Below are positions 11,101 to 24,322 of a stretch of 42,145 nucleotides of DNA, one piece after another. The notes under the pieces were generated by a model. The model was not told the origin of the DNA, made no database searches, and saw only the letters and a list, made by a program, of their open reading frames with translations. This DNA comes from Silene noctiflora. Taxonomy: Eukaryota; Streptophyta; Magnoliopsida; Caryophyllales; Caryophyllaceae. The stretch lies in NCBI GenBank assembly GCA_009801015.1, contig VHZZ01001299.1, positions 86,270 to 128,414 of the forward strand. The letters run 5' to 3'. Position numbers and translations under genes: made by a program. Position 1 is the stretch's first letter; the number at the start of each line of letters is the position of its first letter.

Positions 11101-14100
11101 CCCTGCCCCATGTTTTAATTACTCCCTTTAATTACTCTAATCGTAATACTTCTATCTCGGGTTACACTAGCCTTTCTCTTATAACCTTTTTTCCTCGGCA
11201 AAGGAAAAAGTTGACATTTTATGGTGATGTTGTCAATGCTAGACTGAATTTGGAAAGGAAGTGCCTGCCTTTGATGTGGAAGCAACAGCCGTGGAGTCAG
11301 TGTTTGAGCAGCTTTATAAATTTATATTTGATGTTGATGGTGAGAGATATTCTGAATCTGAGATTGACCGTCCTGTTCCAACTGCAATATTTGTTTTGAA
11401 TTTTGACAAGGTATTAATTTTTATGTATGCATTTGTATCAAAGTGTTTGTTATTTTTCTTTCTAGTCTTTGATTATTAGCTCTGTGTCGATGCTGATAAT
11501 ACCTCTACGATTATTCAGTCACTTTGTTCAGTTTCTGGCTCCTCCTCGCGCCTTTAATATAGATGATTCCCCGACAAACCCTTTTTTTGCTTGATACATG
11601 AGTCCTAGAACAAGTTGATTATTACTTAATTTCTGCGTCATGTTCTCATCCCCCTGGTAACAAAGAATTCTAATTACTTAAACAGGTCAGGATGGATCCT
11701 AGAAACAATGAGTTGAACTTGGAAGATTTCATATATGGTAAAATTAATCAACTTAAAGAAGATGAGATGAAAAAACAAGAAGGGGATTACATATACCGCT
11801 ACCGTTACAATGGAGGGGGAGCATCTCAAGTTTGGCTTAGCTCAAGCAGGTATTTGGTGACAACTCATAGTCATATCTGTATTTAAATTCTCTAATACAG
11901 TTAAGAGATTGCATTCATGTCACCATATTCTCTGGCTTGTGAATCAGTTGACTAGATATCAAAGCTGTAGTGATCTAATATGATATGCAGGTTTGCTGTG
12001 ATTGACCTGTCAGCGGGGCCTTGCACATATGGGAAGATTGAAACAGAAGAAGGAAGTATCAGCTCAAAAACACTCCCACGCCTTCGTAATTTTATATTCC
12101 CAAACGGTCTAAGTGCTGTTGCTGATCACTCAAGCCATGATTTATTTGTTGGGCAACTTGGATCACTTATTTCAACCACGGTTGAACATGTTATAGCTCC
12201 AGATGTAAGGTACTGATGGGTTATCAACTTGTGATTGTTCTTTATGCTTCAGAGTTCAGAGCACTTGTTATGCATAGTATATTATGTTTACAGCAAGTTG
12301 TGTATTCATCAAATTTGTTTTGAGGCAATTGTTTGTGGTCAACTGTTGAAAGGCACTAAAATTAATGTAGGGTAATGATATGATGATATGGTGTTTGATT
12401 TAAGAACTCTGTTTTAGAAGTCATTTATATGTTTTTAGTTCATGTATTGTCTGTAAATATAATTTCCTTTTGTTTATCCTACTTTGATCAAAAGAACAAA
12501 TAACTAAGGTTGATGTGCTTTACTGCCATGGGTAAGCCGAGCCTCAAGTTTAGATCAACCTTTGAGCAGAGGTTGTCTAGCTCAAATTCAGTTCCGTTTG
12601 ATGACTGATTATTGAATATGCAACTTGTTTTCCCTGTGCCGATCGTAAGAGATGGTTTGTGATTGGATACCTTTGGTGCGGAGGATTAAGCATGCACTAG
12701 CTGCTAAAGGCTTAATCTTCTTTCGTGAGCCACTTCGTTAGAAACACGATCAAAACTATGTTGCTAGTTAATATTTTCTCCGGCCGTACAAGAAATGATA
12801 GGTTGAGGAACGAGGTGGTTCGGGAGAAAGTAGGTGGCGTGTCAATTGGAGATAAGATGAGGGAGTTTGGCCATATGCGATGGAGGTCATTGGAGGCACA
12901 GGTTAGGAGGCTTGAAAAATGGGTAAAGGATAATATTGTTAGGGGAAGGGGATTACCAAAATAAAGATGAATAAAGGTGATTGTAAATATATGAATTGTT
13001 GTTTGGGGATTAGTAAGAATATGGCACTGGAGAGGACTGTATAGAGAGAAAAATTTCATGCTGTAGGTGTTTGAGTTGTGGATATTTGCTTACTTTTTTA
13101 ACTATCTTTTTACTTCAGAATTCTATGACATACGGAGTATTATTTTACAAACCTCTTTCGGCACTTCAATTTTTGTTTTTTCACACTTTCCTTTGTTTTA
13201 TTTTTACAACGTACTTGTTTCATTCGTCCTTATTTTATTTTATTCTCTCATTTTTGTTTTTGTCATACATTTTGGCATTGGTGGATTCTTGCCTACACGG
13301 TTTCGGATGATGATTTATGTTAGCCAACCCCAAATCATGTTGCCGTAGATAGTCTTTATTTCCTTGATTGACTGTGTTTTCGGGACATTAACTGTGTAAT
13401 TCTATTCTGATAATAATGTATATTGTATGAGCTGCATTGTCTGTTTTATAGTATGGTTACACACTTTCTTTTGCTAAAGTCCTTTGATATATGATAATCT
13501 GAAGGGTCCACCTAAATGGAGTGACAAGGAAATGGTGCCAGTTTTTGTGGTTATTACTATTATAATTAATATTATTCAGGTATTGCTTATACATGCAAGG
13601 ATCTAAAATCAACGCTCTTTAGTGAGGATTGGTGGCATTAAAGTGGCATGTATATTATTTTTGTTGTTTTCAACTTTTCATCTTTTCTCCCATAATACCT
13701 GTGTCCAGTATAATCAAGTTATGTGAAATGTGCTGTTACTCTAACTCATGGCTGATTTGCTTTTCTTACATTTTTGATGGAAATAATTTATGTTGTTTAA
13801 ATTTTCGTTTTCTTTTTCTTTAGATTTGAAACGGTTGATATGACCAGAAGGTTGTTGATACCAATTGTCGTCCTCCAGAACCATAATCGTTACAGTATTA
13901 TGAATCAAGGCCATAATTACAGCATAGATGTTGAAGCAATCAAAGCTGAAGTAAGTTGTCATTTCCTTATAACGTTATACTAGATTGATGCTTACTGGCT
14001 AATTGCAATTTGAGTTCACTTGTCTCGTGTCCTGTCGCATCTTTTACTCTAGCATGTTCCTTCCAATACATGGCAATTAGACCTGTCAAAGTTTGTCTCG

Positions 14101-17100
14101 ACCCATAAACCGGACTCGATCGGACCCGTTTTAAATTGCAGGGTCAAGACCTGTAAATCTTGACCCATGACCCAATCGACCCAATCCCAAAATGACCCGT
14201 TAATTTAGGGCCCAAACCTGATCTCACCTGCTTGACCCTAAAGTCCCTAATGGGTCAAAAAAATAAGCTTAGTTAAGTAGGATTATAAGCAATAAATATT
14301 TTAAAAATATTAATATTTATAAATGAAATGTGAAATAATAATTAAAAGAATATTATTTTTTTTACTTTAAATTACTAACATGATTACAAAACTCCATTTA
14401 TATAATTTTCATATCATTTAATAATAAAATAATTATTAAAATTACTAAATTTCATGGTAACTAATGAATGTGATTAAAATATCAATATTATAGATAATTT
14501 AATTTTTTAAATGGAAAAAAGGCATATTTTGACCCTTCCGACCAGTGACCCCATATATCATGAGCCGTTTTCTTTCTAACTCGAAACGTATAACTCCATT
14601 GAATGCTTATGACAAACCAAGAGTTATATATTCATGCATACTTGATCAGCTGTCCGGAAATTTACATTTTCTTCTAGAGCCTATCTGATTTGCAAAATCT
14701 GAAAGATACCTAGTTCCTCGTCATTTAATTGCTCTCCTAAATTTTAAGGAATTAATCCATAGTGCAGGATTCCACGTTATCTGATGCACAGTTTCACAAG
14801 ATTTAAGAGAGTTTTTGATGAGCATTAGTTGCTGCCTTTACTGATATTCTGTTGTTAGTGATTGGACTAGAAGGCTGCATATGGGCTTTGCATGTGTGAA
14901 TAGATAATCTGTGGTACTTAGTTAGGAATTATCTTCGTTGGAAATTACAAATGTAACAAGTGGAATAAACAGTAGCGATCGTGTGTGTAATTTTATAATG
15001 AAGGTTGTTTAGTTAGACGTAGGTTCTGACATTCATCATGTATGTTCTTCTACAAAGAAGTTTATTTACTGAAATGTTTATAAATCTAGGGGTGTTCTTC
15101 ATCTTCATAATTGTGTTTTCTTTTCCAGGTTAAGAAAATGGTTCATCAAAATCAAGATGTTGTCATCGTAGGTGGTGTACATGCATTACACCAGCATGAG
15201 AAATTGGCAATTGCCGTTGCTGAAGCAACAAGAGGCAATTCAGTGCACGAAACAAGGAATGATGGACGCTTTCATGTTCGGACAAAGACATATATTGATG
15301 GCGCTATTCTTAAAGAGGTCAGTTTTTACTGGCCCTACTTATTTTATGTCCCATATTATTTTGTCAGTAGTCTAAAGTTTACAATTATATCTTATCATGG
15401 TAAGTGTATCAAAAGAACCGCTGTATGCTGAAGTCATGGGATTTCTATTAGAATAAATTTGTTTTGTTTTACATCAGTTTAGATAGGAGTTTTTAATCAG
15501 AAGATGCTACTCACAGGAAATGGAAAGATCAGCTGATGTGCTTGCCGCCGGTATATTGGAGGTGGCTGATCCCACACTTAAAGACAAGTTTTTTATTCGC
15601 CAGGTTTGACAACATCTTCTAAGCTTCTTAAATATGATTAATTCAGAAAGTAACAGAATCTATGGGTCAAGTGAAAAAAACACTACAAATTATATGTGAA
15701 ACCTATGTTGATGCCAATTATTAGGTTCGGTGCATTCACTGACTAATGTCTATAAGGAACAATACTCTAATTATGCTGCAATCTCAGCGGAAGACTTGGT
15801 ATATTGACAAGAATAGTCTTTTTCCCTCAAGTAACTGCAGACGTCTCTCTTTCAAAGTGCACAATCAAATAACTTAAAGAAACATCCTCCGAACATCAGT
15901 GTCCCCAACATTTATTCATTCCAACCCGTTAAAACATCCTTAACTGAGAGTGGCCCCAGCATACCCAATAGGATAATGTGGTCAGCTGACTCTTTCTCGC
16001 CTTTAACAGAGCAACAGCAACTACCAAAACAATCAGAATCTTTTGATCTATTTTTAAACAGCATTTCCTTACAGGGAGCGAGTGCTTTGTCATATGTGTT
16101 TGGTTTGTGTCCTTCATGAATCATGATAAATAAGATTCCAATCAGGACTCGGATTTTATATTTCTTTCGTTGTTTCCTTTAGTATTATTGATTAAACTGC
16201 ATGGCATCTTTTCTAGACCTGGATGGATGAAAGCGATGGTTCCAGTGACTCCATACTGAAGCATAAACCACTTTGGGAAAGTTACAATAGCAAACTTGGC
16301 AAAGCAAGGAAAAAAAGAGTTGCAAAGAAAAAGGGAAACCTTTTTCGAACATATGGTACCAGAGTTATACCAGTGTAAGTGCAAATATCATTTTGACTGG
16401 CTGTAATGCTACCCGCACCACCTTAAAAAGCTGTTATGGTAACCACCAAAACATTTATGAAATAATCGTAATTGAGATGTGGTTTCTCAACCCATATTTA
16501 ATTATCTATCAGCTTTGAGGGTAGAATTACATTACCCCAATGCTTCAAAGGCCTCCCAAAGCTGAAGGATAGTGAATCTTAGCCATTTTATGTTGATCAA
16601 CTGGCGTTCTACAATTTGATAACTCATGTTAACTTATTATCGCGCTTTTTGTACCCCCTAGTTTCGTGCTATCGCTAGCTGATGTTGATCCTCACCTCAT
16701 GATGGAAGATGAAAGTATGGTTTGGACAAGTAAAGATGTTGTTGTTGTACTTGAGCATCAATCTGAAGAAGTACCTCTTAGGTGAGTCACCTAATTTTTC
16801 TGCTGGTTGGAATTCAACACTGTTCTTTTAATGCTTGCATGCCGTTTAATATGTAGTATTGGCATATCGCTCATTTTCTATTTGCTCTCTTTATTTGAGA
16901 CTCCTACTAATAAATGTTCTCCTGCCTCCTTGTGTTCCATTTTAACTCTGAACTGACGGCTCTTTCATTTTGTTTTGGCTGGGTTTTCTTCAACAGTTAT
17001 GTTTCTGAGACAAAAAGGAGACATGCTCTTCCATCCCAAGCTCAGCGTCATATAGTAGCAGGAATTGCTTCCGTTGTTGGTGGGTTGAGTGCTCCATACG

Positions 17101-18555
17101 AAAGGGCTTCTCATATTCATGAAAGGCCAGTGATAAATTGGCTTTGGGCAGTTGGTTGCCATCCTTTTGGACCATTCTCCAATTCTTCAAAGATCAGTCA
17201 AATTCTTCATGATGTTGCACGTGTAAGGCAAAATGCATTTATCAATTGTATGAAATGCATAGTGATCGACAGTTTGGTGTGATTACAAATGTTGTAGTGT
17301 TGTACTCCTCCCTGCAAATCCAACCACCCTAGGTTCCACCGTTTTTGTGAATGGGAAATTTGAATATGTGGAGTGTTTGAATTTGAAGGGAGGGAGTAGT
17401 CGAGTGATTTTTGTTTATTCTTGCTCTAAGTTGGTTCGCCTATTAATATAATGACTCTATATGATTACATAGTCACCTCTTTCTATTTTAGGAAGAGACT
17501 TACGTAAAGAGTATTTTATCTTTGGTTATGATCAGTCCAAGTTGCTTTTTAGAAGGTTATGTGTGAATTTTAAGATTTCGAAAATGCATTGTAAGAATGT
17601 GGTGAAAACTGTATCCCGTAAACACTTCCCATCATATCTAAGTAAGATTGCACAAATAATTGTAAATATGATATTAAGACCATTTATCCAACTTATGTGC
17701 ATTTGCACTGCAGAGGAACACAATATATGCTCATGTGGATTCTGCACTTCGGAGGATCAGGGAGACATCAGAGGTATTCAATCTGGTTTCTGGTGTTAAT
17801 AATTTATGCATTTTGATAACAATCAAACCGAAATTGGAGTTTAGACCAAAATCATTAGTTCCTTACCCTTTCCTTACTCTTTAGGTGGTCCAAACCTTCG
17901 CATCAGAATATCTAAAGACCCCTCTCGGCGAACCGGTGAAGGGCAAAAAGAACAAGACTACCACTGAACTTTGGTTGGAGAAATTTTACAAAAAGACGAC
18001 TCATCTGCCAGAGCCTTTCCCACATGAATTGGTTGAAAGATTGGAGAAATACCTGGATGTAAGTTTATACGGAGTAAATGTCACAAGTTGCTGTCTTTGT
18101 GTTTTCTGCTCTTTTACTGAATGACTTTCGGATTTCAGAACATTGAGGAACAGCTTGTCGATTTATCATCCTTGCTATACGACCATCGGTTGCAAGGTGC
18201 TCATTTCAACAGCTCAGAAATTCTCCAGACATCAATTTTCACGCAACAGTGAGTGATCCCGACCAATTATATTTCGCACTTATGGTTAGATGAGGACCCA
18301 GAACTTTTTGTTTCTGATGTCCCCTTAATTTATTTTAAAAATACTTTACTCGAAAATTGTAGATTACAACTAATTGGTTGGTCATGCAGGTATGTGGATA
18401 GTATATTGGTCAGCGAAAGGGAGAAGATGAAATGCTGCAGTATTGAATACAAGTCCCCTCGGCAAACATCTCAAACTTTTATATATGGGGGCATTCTTAT
18501 TGCTGGTTTTGTCGTATATTTTCTTGTTATTTTCTTCTCTAATCCAGTCCGCTGA
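8131..18555 (+). CDS. Conserved plant type I membrane protein of unknown function, 16 exons
   Basis: I recognise this as a conserved uncharacterised plant family (Arabidopsis relative At3g28720, from memory). Exons: 8131-8388, 9795-9989, 10518-10592, 11243-11410, 11686-11849, 11991-12209, 13824-13950, 15129-15317, 15517-15603, 16217-16374, 16662-16781, 16997-17222, 17714-17773, 17885-18058, 18139-18248 and 18390-18555. All junctions are GT-AG and phase-consistent, giving 831 residues. Residues about 21-43 are a hydrophobic signal segment. Conserved-looking blocks include NIVLVGFNGDGGYRY, YIYRYRYNGGGASQVW, GPCTYGKIETEEGS and NWLWAVGCHPFGPFSN. A Lys/Arg-rich patch lies near residues 523-534. 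The C terminus has one membrane span (about 806-826) and only SNPVR beyond it, so most of the protein should face the ER lumen or cell exterior. No catalytic motif is evident. The start at 8131 is chosen because it keeps the signal segment and frame. Confidence 0.87.
8806..8885. repeat. 24-bp direct repeat in intron 1 of the membrane-protein gene
   Basis: CAGTTACTGTTCTGGTA followed by (A/C)TTGAGC occurs at 8806-8829 and again at 8862-8885, with one base different. Nothing else is attached to it. Confidence 0.75.
12725..13350 (+). mobile_element. 5'-truncated RTE-clade LINE in intron 6
   Basis: The frame at 12725-12964 encodes GRTRNDRLRNEVVREKVGGV, then DKMREFGHMRW and a VRRLEKW/GRGLPK tail. 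This is the conserved C-terminal end of plant RTE-type reverse transcriptase polyproteins (the GHTRxDRIRNExIRxKVGVAPIxDKMRE region). The matching 3' end AGCCAACCCCAAATCATG is at 13321-13338. The reverse transcriptase and endonuclease domains are missing, so this is a dead fragment. It is in sense orientation within the 1.6-kb intron of the host gene. The left boundary could lie as far up as about 12640. Confidence 0.75.
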
Positions 18556-19936
18556 TTGTAGACATAACAGTTGGCCCTGTAAGCCCACCTCTGTTAATAC
18601 AGTGTCGGAGAGCCATTGCTTGGTACTAGGCCTCAAATGGTTCTTAAGCGCCATGTTTTGTCCGAAATATCAGGAGTTGGGCTGATGAGTCAAGTGACTT
18701 TCATGTCCTTTCTTTTGTTCGGAGCTGATGATTTATAGAGGACGTGCTTGGGGAAGATGAGATTGTGAGGCTAAGGGTTTCGGTAACAAATAGAACTTGC
18801 TCAGGGTTTCAACGATTTTTATGTACTTCATTGAGCTAGAAGGTTATATGAGTTGGTACTTTGATTAGTCATCCAAAGGGTTTTTACACAACTTTTTGTA
18901 CAAAGAAAAATCAGTGTATTTTTTTGTCAACATGTACTTCGATTTTGGTGAACTAGAACAGATCCGACATGCCCCAATTCATAACTAATACATGTAAACA
19001 AAATTAACCCCAGATGACTACTTTGTTCATGGCTCGATGACCCGGCAACAAATAAGCAAAATAATGATTGAAGTAAAGATGTTTGACAATATAATTCATA
19101 ATTATGTAACTTGAAAACAAGACAATAGACACTAATCAGCTAATCATGTAGTCTATATTTTTATATTCACCATATATTGGTTGGTAAATGATTTGATCTT
19201 ATAGACCTGAAATGATAACCTGACCTGGAATCGAAATTGAACCAAATCAATATTGATTCACCAAAATATAGCTCAACCTGCTCTTAACCTAATTTGAATT
19301 AACCACCACCTCAATGCTTTGCTTACTGACCTAACGGACCCAGCTCCGTACATGGAAATAGAACCACCCTTTGAATATTTTTTAACACTTTCCGTTTAGA
19401 AAAAAAGGTTTTCTTTTCGAGTGCTAAAAGAAAATTCACGTCATTAGCCTAACTTTAAGGGGGGAAAACTCTCTTACGATTACTTTTGGCACAAACATTG
19501 GAAAAATAAGAGAAGCAATGATTTAAGAAATAAAATAACGAGAGAACACTCATCCAAAAAAATCAACTCCTCATCAAAATTTCATAGAAAACTATAAATT
19601 TTTAACTCAAAATGTCTATTGACCTACAAATAATATGTTCGGAATACCTTACATTTCTCACTAAAAATGCTACAAAAGACAAGAAGCCTTTTTTGGGAGA
19701 TGAATTAGAAATCAACTCACCAGATTGTAGTTATTCCCAGAGCACATATGAAGAGTAATCAAGCTAACATGAAATTAGCACCAATCAGCGATCTCCGGTC
19801 TGAAGGAAATGTGGACGCACAGAGACTACAGTTTAATTTCCTCATTTACTCGCCTCATTGAAATAAGACTTAAATCAGACTCACGATTATGAGAGCTAAA
19901 TGGAGAGGGGGTAAAAAGTCCACAACGGCTAAGGCT
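18556..19936. other. Convergent spacer between the membrane-protein gene and SLD5
   Basis: Both neighbours end toward this stretch, so it should hold their 3' UTRs and polyadenylation signals. It is AT-rich with degenerate GACCT/ACCTG words around 19200-19320. I see no coding frame, structural RNA or defined repeat. Confidence 0.6.
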
Positions 19937-22900
19937 TCAAACTAGATCGATCTGCCCGTTCTCCAAATAAGGCTTAATTGATTTGTACCTAAGAACATAT
20001 AAATCGCCCGCAACTAGGTCTACAATTTCATCCCCACTGCAGAGACAGAAATTTAGACAGATTTCAATTGACAAGTGCTATATGATCGAAATTCCATGAA
20101 AAGTGTAAGATTCTTACCTATCATCAAGTGGGATGGAACCGATAGACCCCTCGCTCTTGCAAAATACAAATGTATCCAAATTTGGCTCAGGAACTGAGGA
20201 AAAGGAAAGATGAGACAAAAAATTCAGTCTGAACATTAACTTGGTAAAAATAAAAAAAAAGAGCACATGTCAAAGGCTAACCAAAGCATTTGCTTCGGGG
20301 TGCCTTAGGTGCTCCTTTTTGCGCCATGCAATATCCATTTTTCTTTTTGTTTTATTTATAACACCGTATATTGTTTTATTATTTTGTCCCGTATACCTAC
20401 CTTCTATTTATTTTACATGCCAACTCTCGACGTCCAAAAAGGACTTCTATATGCCTATTCTCCTCGGATACTTTCCTCACACGTCATTACTACAAAAATA
20501 GCCACAACATTACCCAGTTCCTCACATGTCATAGCTGATCCAAAAATTTCCATGTATTACCCTTTAACAATTGACTTAGTGTTTCCCAGACCAGGTCCCA
20601 TGCCAAATAATTGTTCTAAGAATTTCAATTGTACATTTTATTTGCAAGAGTTCATTCATATCTGCCTCTACAAGGTGTACGAAACCCATCTAATAATACC
20701 TTTAAACACCACTTTGACCCTTCTTCATTCATCCCTTGAATGGTTTAAAGCAACGACTGCAAGTCATGAATATGCTGAAACTACGAAGAAAAGCAACAGC
20801 GTGCTTCCTAACTCCTAAGGACTCGGGATTCCCTAAATTGTAACCTTAACCTCTCAGAGGTCTCCACCAAATAACACCTTATTACCTAGAGAATCAGTTG
20901 AGACTTGAGACCATCAGATAGGAAACATTTTCTCTGGTATACTTGAACGATATCCATGATGTGGCCCATTGAGCCCACTAAGAGCCGTGTTTCACGTCTA
21001 CTTTAATCGCCGAGATTAAGGAAGTAATACCCACAGGGCCCAGTTTATAGGATCCATGAGTCATGGGTCCATGGCACTATTTACGCAATAACTAAGTCCA
21101 CTAGTTTCCCATTTTTCCCCTTATGTATCTAATAGACTACTTCAACAGTTCGAGTGCTCACATTACAAATTATAAGCAAAGCCTTCAGTTTTCCCACAAG
21201 GTATAAGTTATAAGCACAAGCTGAATGACTATTTCCAAGAAAAGGAAAAACAAAAACCTACAGTATTCATATTATTCTACTGGCACAAATTTCAGTCACG
21301 CAATTAGCATCGTCACAAAAAGAGAAATCAGCTCACTGAGCACACAGAAAGGATATGAGAGTGAGAGCAAGCCTAAAATTTCAACTTTCAACAATAACAC
21401 GAGGAAGAGTATAATAATTACCCATGTCATCTTCCTCACTAGCGTTGGATTGTTTTAGATTAGACTGATAACCAACTGGCAATTTTGATAAAACAGACTC
21501 ATCCATATAATTCTTCATACTATCGTAGCACCTACAAATATAAAGTCAATGTTACATAAACATCCAGAAAGCCATAGGATCACGTGATTCCATGAAAATG
21601 GCAAGGTTATCACATTTCACACTAATTACCTCTTGGAGAACCTTTGTTCTTGTTCAGAAAGTCTATCCCACAGATCTGTTTTCGAGATATGAATCATGTC
21701 CTTCTCAATCTGCACAAAGCTGGTGGCAACTTTTAGAGAAATCAAAGAATGAAACGTGAATAGCATGTGCTAATCAGAGCGGGCGATAAAGGCGGAACAT
21801 AAAACTGATAGGATAAAAAGGGGAAGTCACAACCTTATGAAGACGAACCCGAAGATATGATTTCAACAAATAGAGAGCCCGATTCACATCCATTTGATAT
21901 ACAGATACTATTAAAGGATCAAATCCACTTCTCGTGATTTCCTTGATAGTTTCTTCCTGAATAAATGCACAATTCATTTCTTAGAATTACGTAAAGATAT
22001 GATAACAAGAGAGAAAACATCCAAACAACTGCATCTGAATAAAGACACAATTGAATGATTACTCTATAGTTTGGATTACAGACTCTAATTGAATGATTAT
22101 TACAGCCATTCGAATGATTACTCCGACTCAGCTGCAGCCTGCAAGTGTTGAACACGCTTATTTTGCTCAACCATTTCAATTTTTTGTTCTAAAATGAAGT
22201 GTCCAAATGCCGTGTCCTATCCTAGTGTCGGAATAACATCGTGTAATCATTCGATCAGAGCTTATCCAAGTCAAATTAAACCTTCCAAAAACAATTTCAA
22301 CAACAATTCCAAACAAAGATTAAATGATTACTGCATAGTTTAATTTTCTAATTTTTTGGCTATATACACACTAATAATCTATTTTACTCCAACTCAGCTG
22401 CAAGTGCCCGCCATGCTTATTTTGTGCGAAATTTTCAATATTTTTTGCCTAAAATGATGTGTCCAAATCCCGAAGTAACAAAGTAATCATTCAATTAGAG
22501 CTTATACAAGTCAAATTAAATCCTCCAAAACAATCTTCAACAACAATTCTGAACAAAGATGAAATGCTTACTGCAAATTTAACTTCCTAATTTTTCGGCT
22601 ATATACACAGTAATAATCTGCATTACTCCGACTCAGCTGCAATATCACACGCCTATTTTTGTGCGAAGTTTTCAATTTTTTGGTCTAAAGTGTACGCGAA
22701 TGTGTCGTGTCGGATAATAATTCAATTAGAGCTTAAACAAATCAAATTAAACTAAACCTTCCTAAACAATTTCCAACAACAATTAATCCGAACAAACAAA
22801 GATTAAACGACACCGAAACCTTAAAAAAACATCAAAATTTTCGATACCAAAACTCAAATTGATGTAATTGAATGAAAACATGAAATTAGGGTTTACAATA

Positions 22901-23102
22901 CAGAAAAGATAGAATTGAAGAAAGAAAAAGCAATTACCATAAGCTGGATCTGTTCATAAGATCTTTGAACAAGAGGAGATTGAAAAGGAAGGATTTCAGG
23001 AGCAGATTTCTCATCGCGCCATGCTTTTTTAAGAAGCTCAACATCTGATGTCGCCATTAACGACTCGTAATCGGACATCGACATTCCTGTTCCACTCTCC
23101 AT
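19937..23102 (-). CDS. SLD5: GINS complex subunit SLD5, 6 exons
   Basis: SLD5 is one of the four GINS subunits, which join CDC45 and MCM2-7 in the CMG helicase at replication forks in the nucleus. Exons in transcript order: 23102-22938, 21956-21834, 21709-21630, 21531-21422, 20193-20118 and 20036-19937. All are GT-AG and phase-consistent, giving 217 residues, normal for the family. Diagnostic stretches are DYESLMATSDVELLKKAWRD, PFQSPLVQRSYEQIQLM, VSVYQMDVNRALYLLKSYLR, VRLHKIEKDM, LSEQEQRF and PEPNLDTFVFC, and the C-terminal block GDLYVLRY...GQIDLV. The upstream in-frame GTG at 23114 is not used; the first ATG is 23102. The gene looks intact. Intron 1 contains a tandem repeat. Confidence 0.95.
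22118..22806. repeat. Three degenerate tandem copies (about 240-265 bp) in SLD5 intron 1
   Basis: Copies start near 22118, 22385 and 22624; the third is shorter. Each begins TACTCC(G/A)ACTCAGCTGCA. Each then runs through CGCCT/ATTTT, CAATTTTTT, a GTGTC block, ATTAGAGCTTA, CAAATTAAA and CAACAACAATT, ending in AACAAAGAT. Copies differ by many substitutions and indels, so the duplication is old. The array fills most of the 981-bp first intron. Confidence 0.85.
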
Positions 23103-24322
23103 TTCTTGTGACACAACCCGCTTATCAAAACCGTCTTACACAAGTATTTGTGCTACGAGAGAGTTTATGTAACACTGTGTGTGTGTGTGGTGTTATTTGG
23201 CGGTAAAATTTACGAAACTTTATTCCAATTATTGAAACGATGATATGCTATGAGAGTATGAGATTATGAGTTGAGCTCGGACAACCATGACTTTAATTCA
23301 AAGCTCGGAGTTCGGTTAGTCACTATAAATGGTCTCTTAAGTTTTAAAGTTGGTCCGTTTTAAGTTGAGCTCGAACTTGAATAATGCTTAATTATACCAG
23401 TTTATTAAGATGTGTGTCATTAAAAAACTCACCCAATTTTGAACTTTGGTAGTACAATAATGTTATTTTCTACTAATTACAGACCGGTGACCGTGCTTAG
23501 CACTTAGTACAACGGGTACAAGGTTGTTTGAACTTAATCAGAAAGAGCCATGGAAATGCAGGAATGTTAAAGTTCTGAGGGCGAGTTTTACGGTTCTAGA
23601 CCCCTAGTGATCCTAGCGGGATCGAATCCAGACTAAATCGAATGACACACACAAAGAAAAATAAAGTACTCGAACCCATACTAAACCGGATGATACACAC
23701 GAAAATAAAGTTGTTAAACATCATCTCACATATGCAAGTACTTGCTCTTTTTTTAGTCAATTTGATACCGCCTTTTAATCTAAAAGTTGAATGAATTTTA
23801 AACAACTCGATTGGCTTGCGTGTTCTAACCGAGGAAAACAAACTTCATCAAATGATACTGAATTTTGGTATCACCATCTCACTTGCATCTCCAATTCTCT
23901 ATCAATTGTATACGGTTTATAACTCCATATTACATATTACACGTGTGAGTATGATACTCATACTTAATACTAGGCCTAGTCAAAATAACGGATCAGGCTG
24001 GATTTCCTGACCGTCGTTAAGCCACCAACTTCCTGTTCAATTTAGGGCTCTATAAGTTAGGCCCGACCGCTCGAACCCATTAAAAAACAAAATAACAAAT
24101 AAAAAATTGGTATAGCTGATCGGTTTAGCACCAAACATGAGCTCACCCAATCAGACTGACCTTAACCCGACTCATGGTCAAGTCTAGTTACTCAATAGCA
24201 CCCGCTTTACCAAACAGCAACCCGCTTTACCATTTTTCATCCAAATCACCATCATTTGTAATTCTCCCGCCACAATTAAATCCTCCGAAGAGAGAGAACA
24301 GGAAAAGAAAAAAAAGAAAAAA
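23103..24322. other. Divergent promoter region between SLD5 and the KASH-like gene
   Basis: The two genes are transcribed away from each other, so this 1.2 kb should carry both promoters. A (GT)n microsatellite is at 23177-23190. Near 23590-23710 there is a loose internal repeat (GATCGAATCCAGACTAAA and CGAACCCATACTAAACCGGATGA). A purine-rich A/G tract sits at 24280-24322, just before the KASH-like ATG. No gene is visible. Confidence 0.55.

Noticed and set aside
10795-11118. 107-codon frame in intron 3 of the membrane-protein gene
   Set aside because: Lies between two well-defined exons that join in phase; no similarity recognised.
15912-16124. Overlapping minus-strand frames in intron 9 of the membrane-protein gene
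   Set aside because: Two frames overlap each other, no motif is seen, and the flanking exons are on the + strand.
20309-20818. 169-codon open frame on the + strand within SLD5 intron 4
   Set aside because: No recognisable motif, biased low-complexity composition, and it lies antisense inside an intron whose flanking exons splice cleanly. Chance ORF, although its length is worth noting.
23596-23841. 81-codon minus-strand frame in the SLD5/KASH-like spacer
   Set aside because: It is generated by a loose internal direct repeat and has no protein-like pattern.
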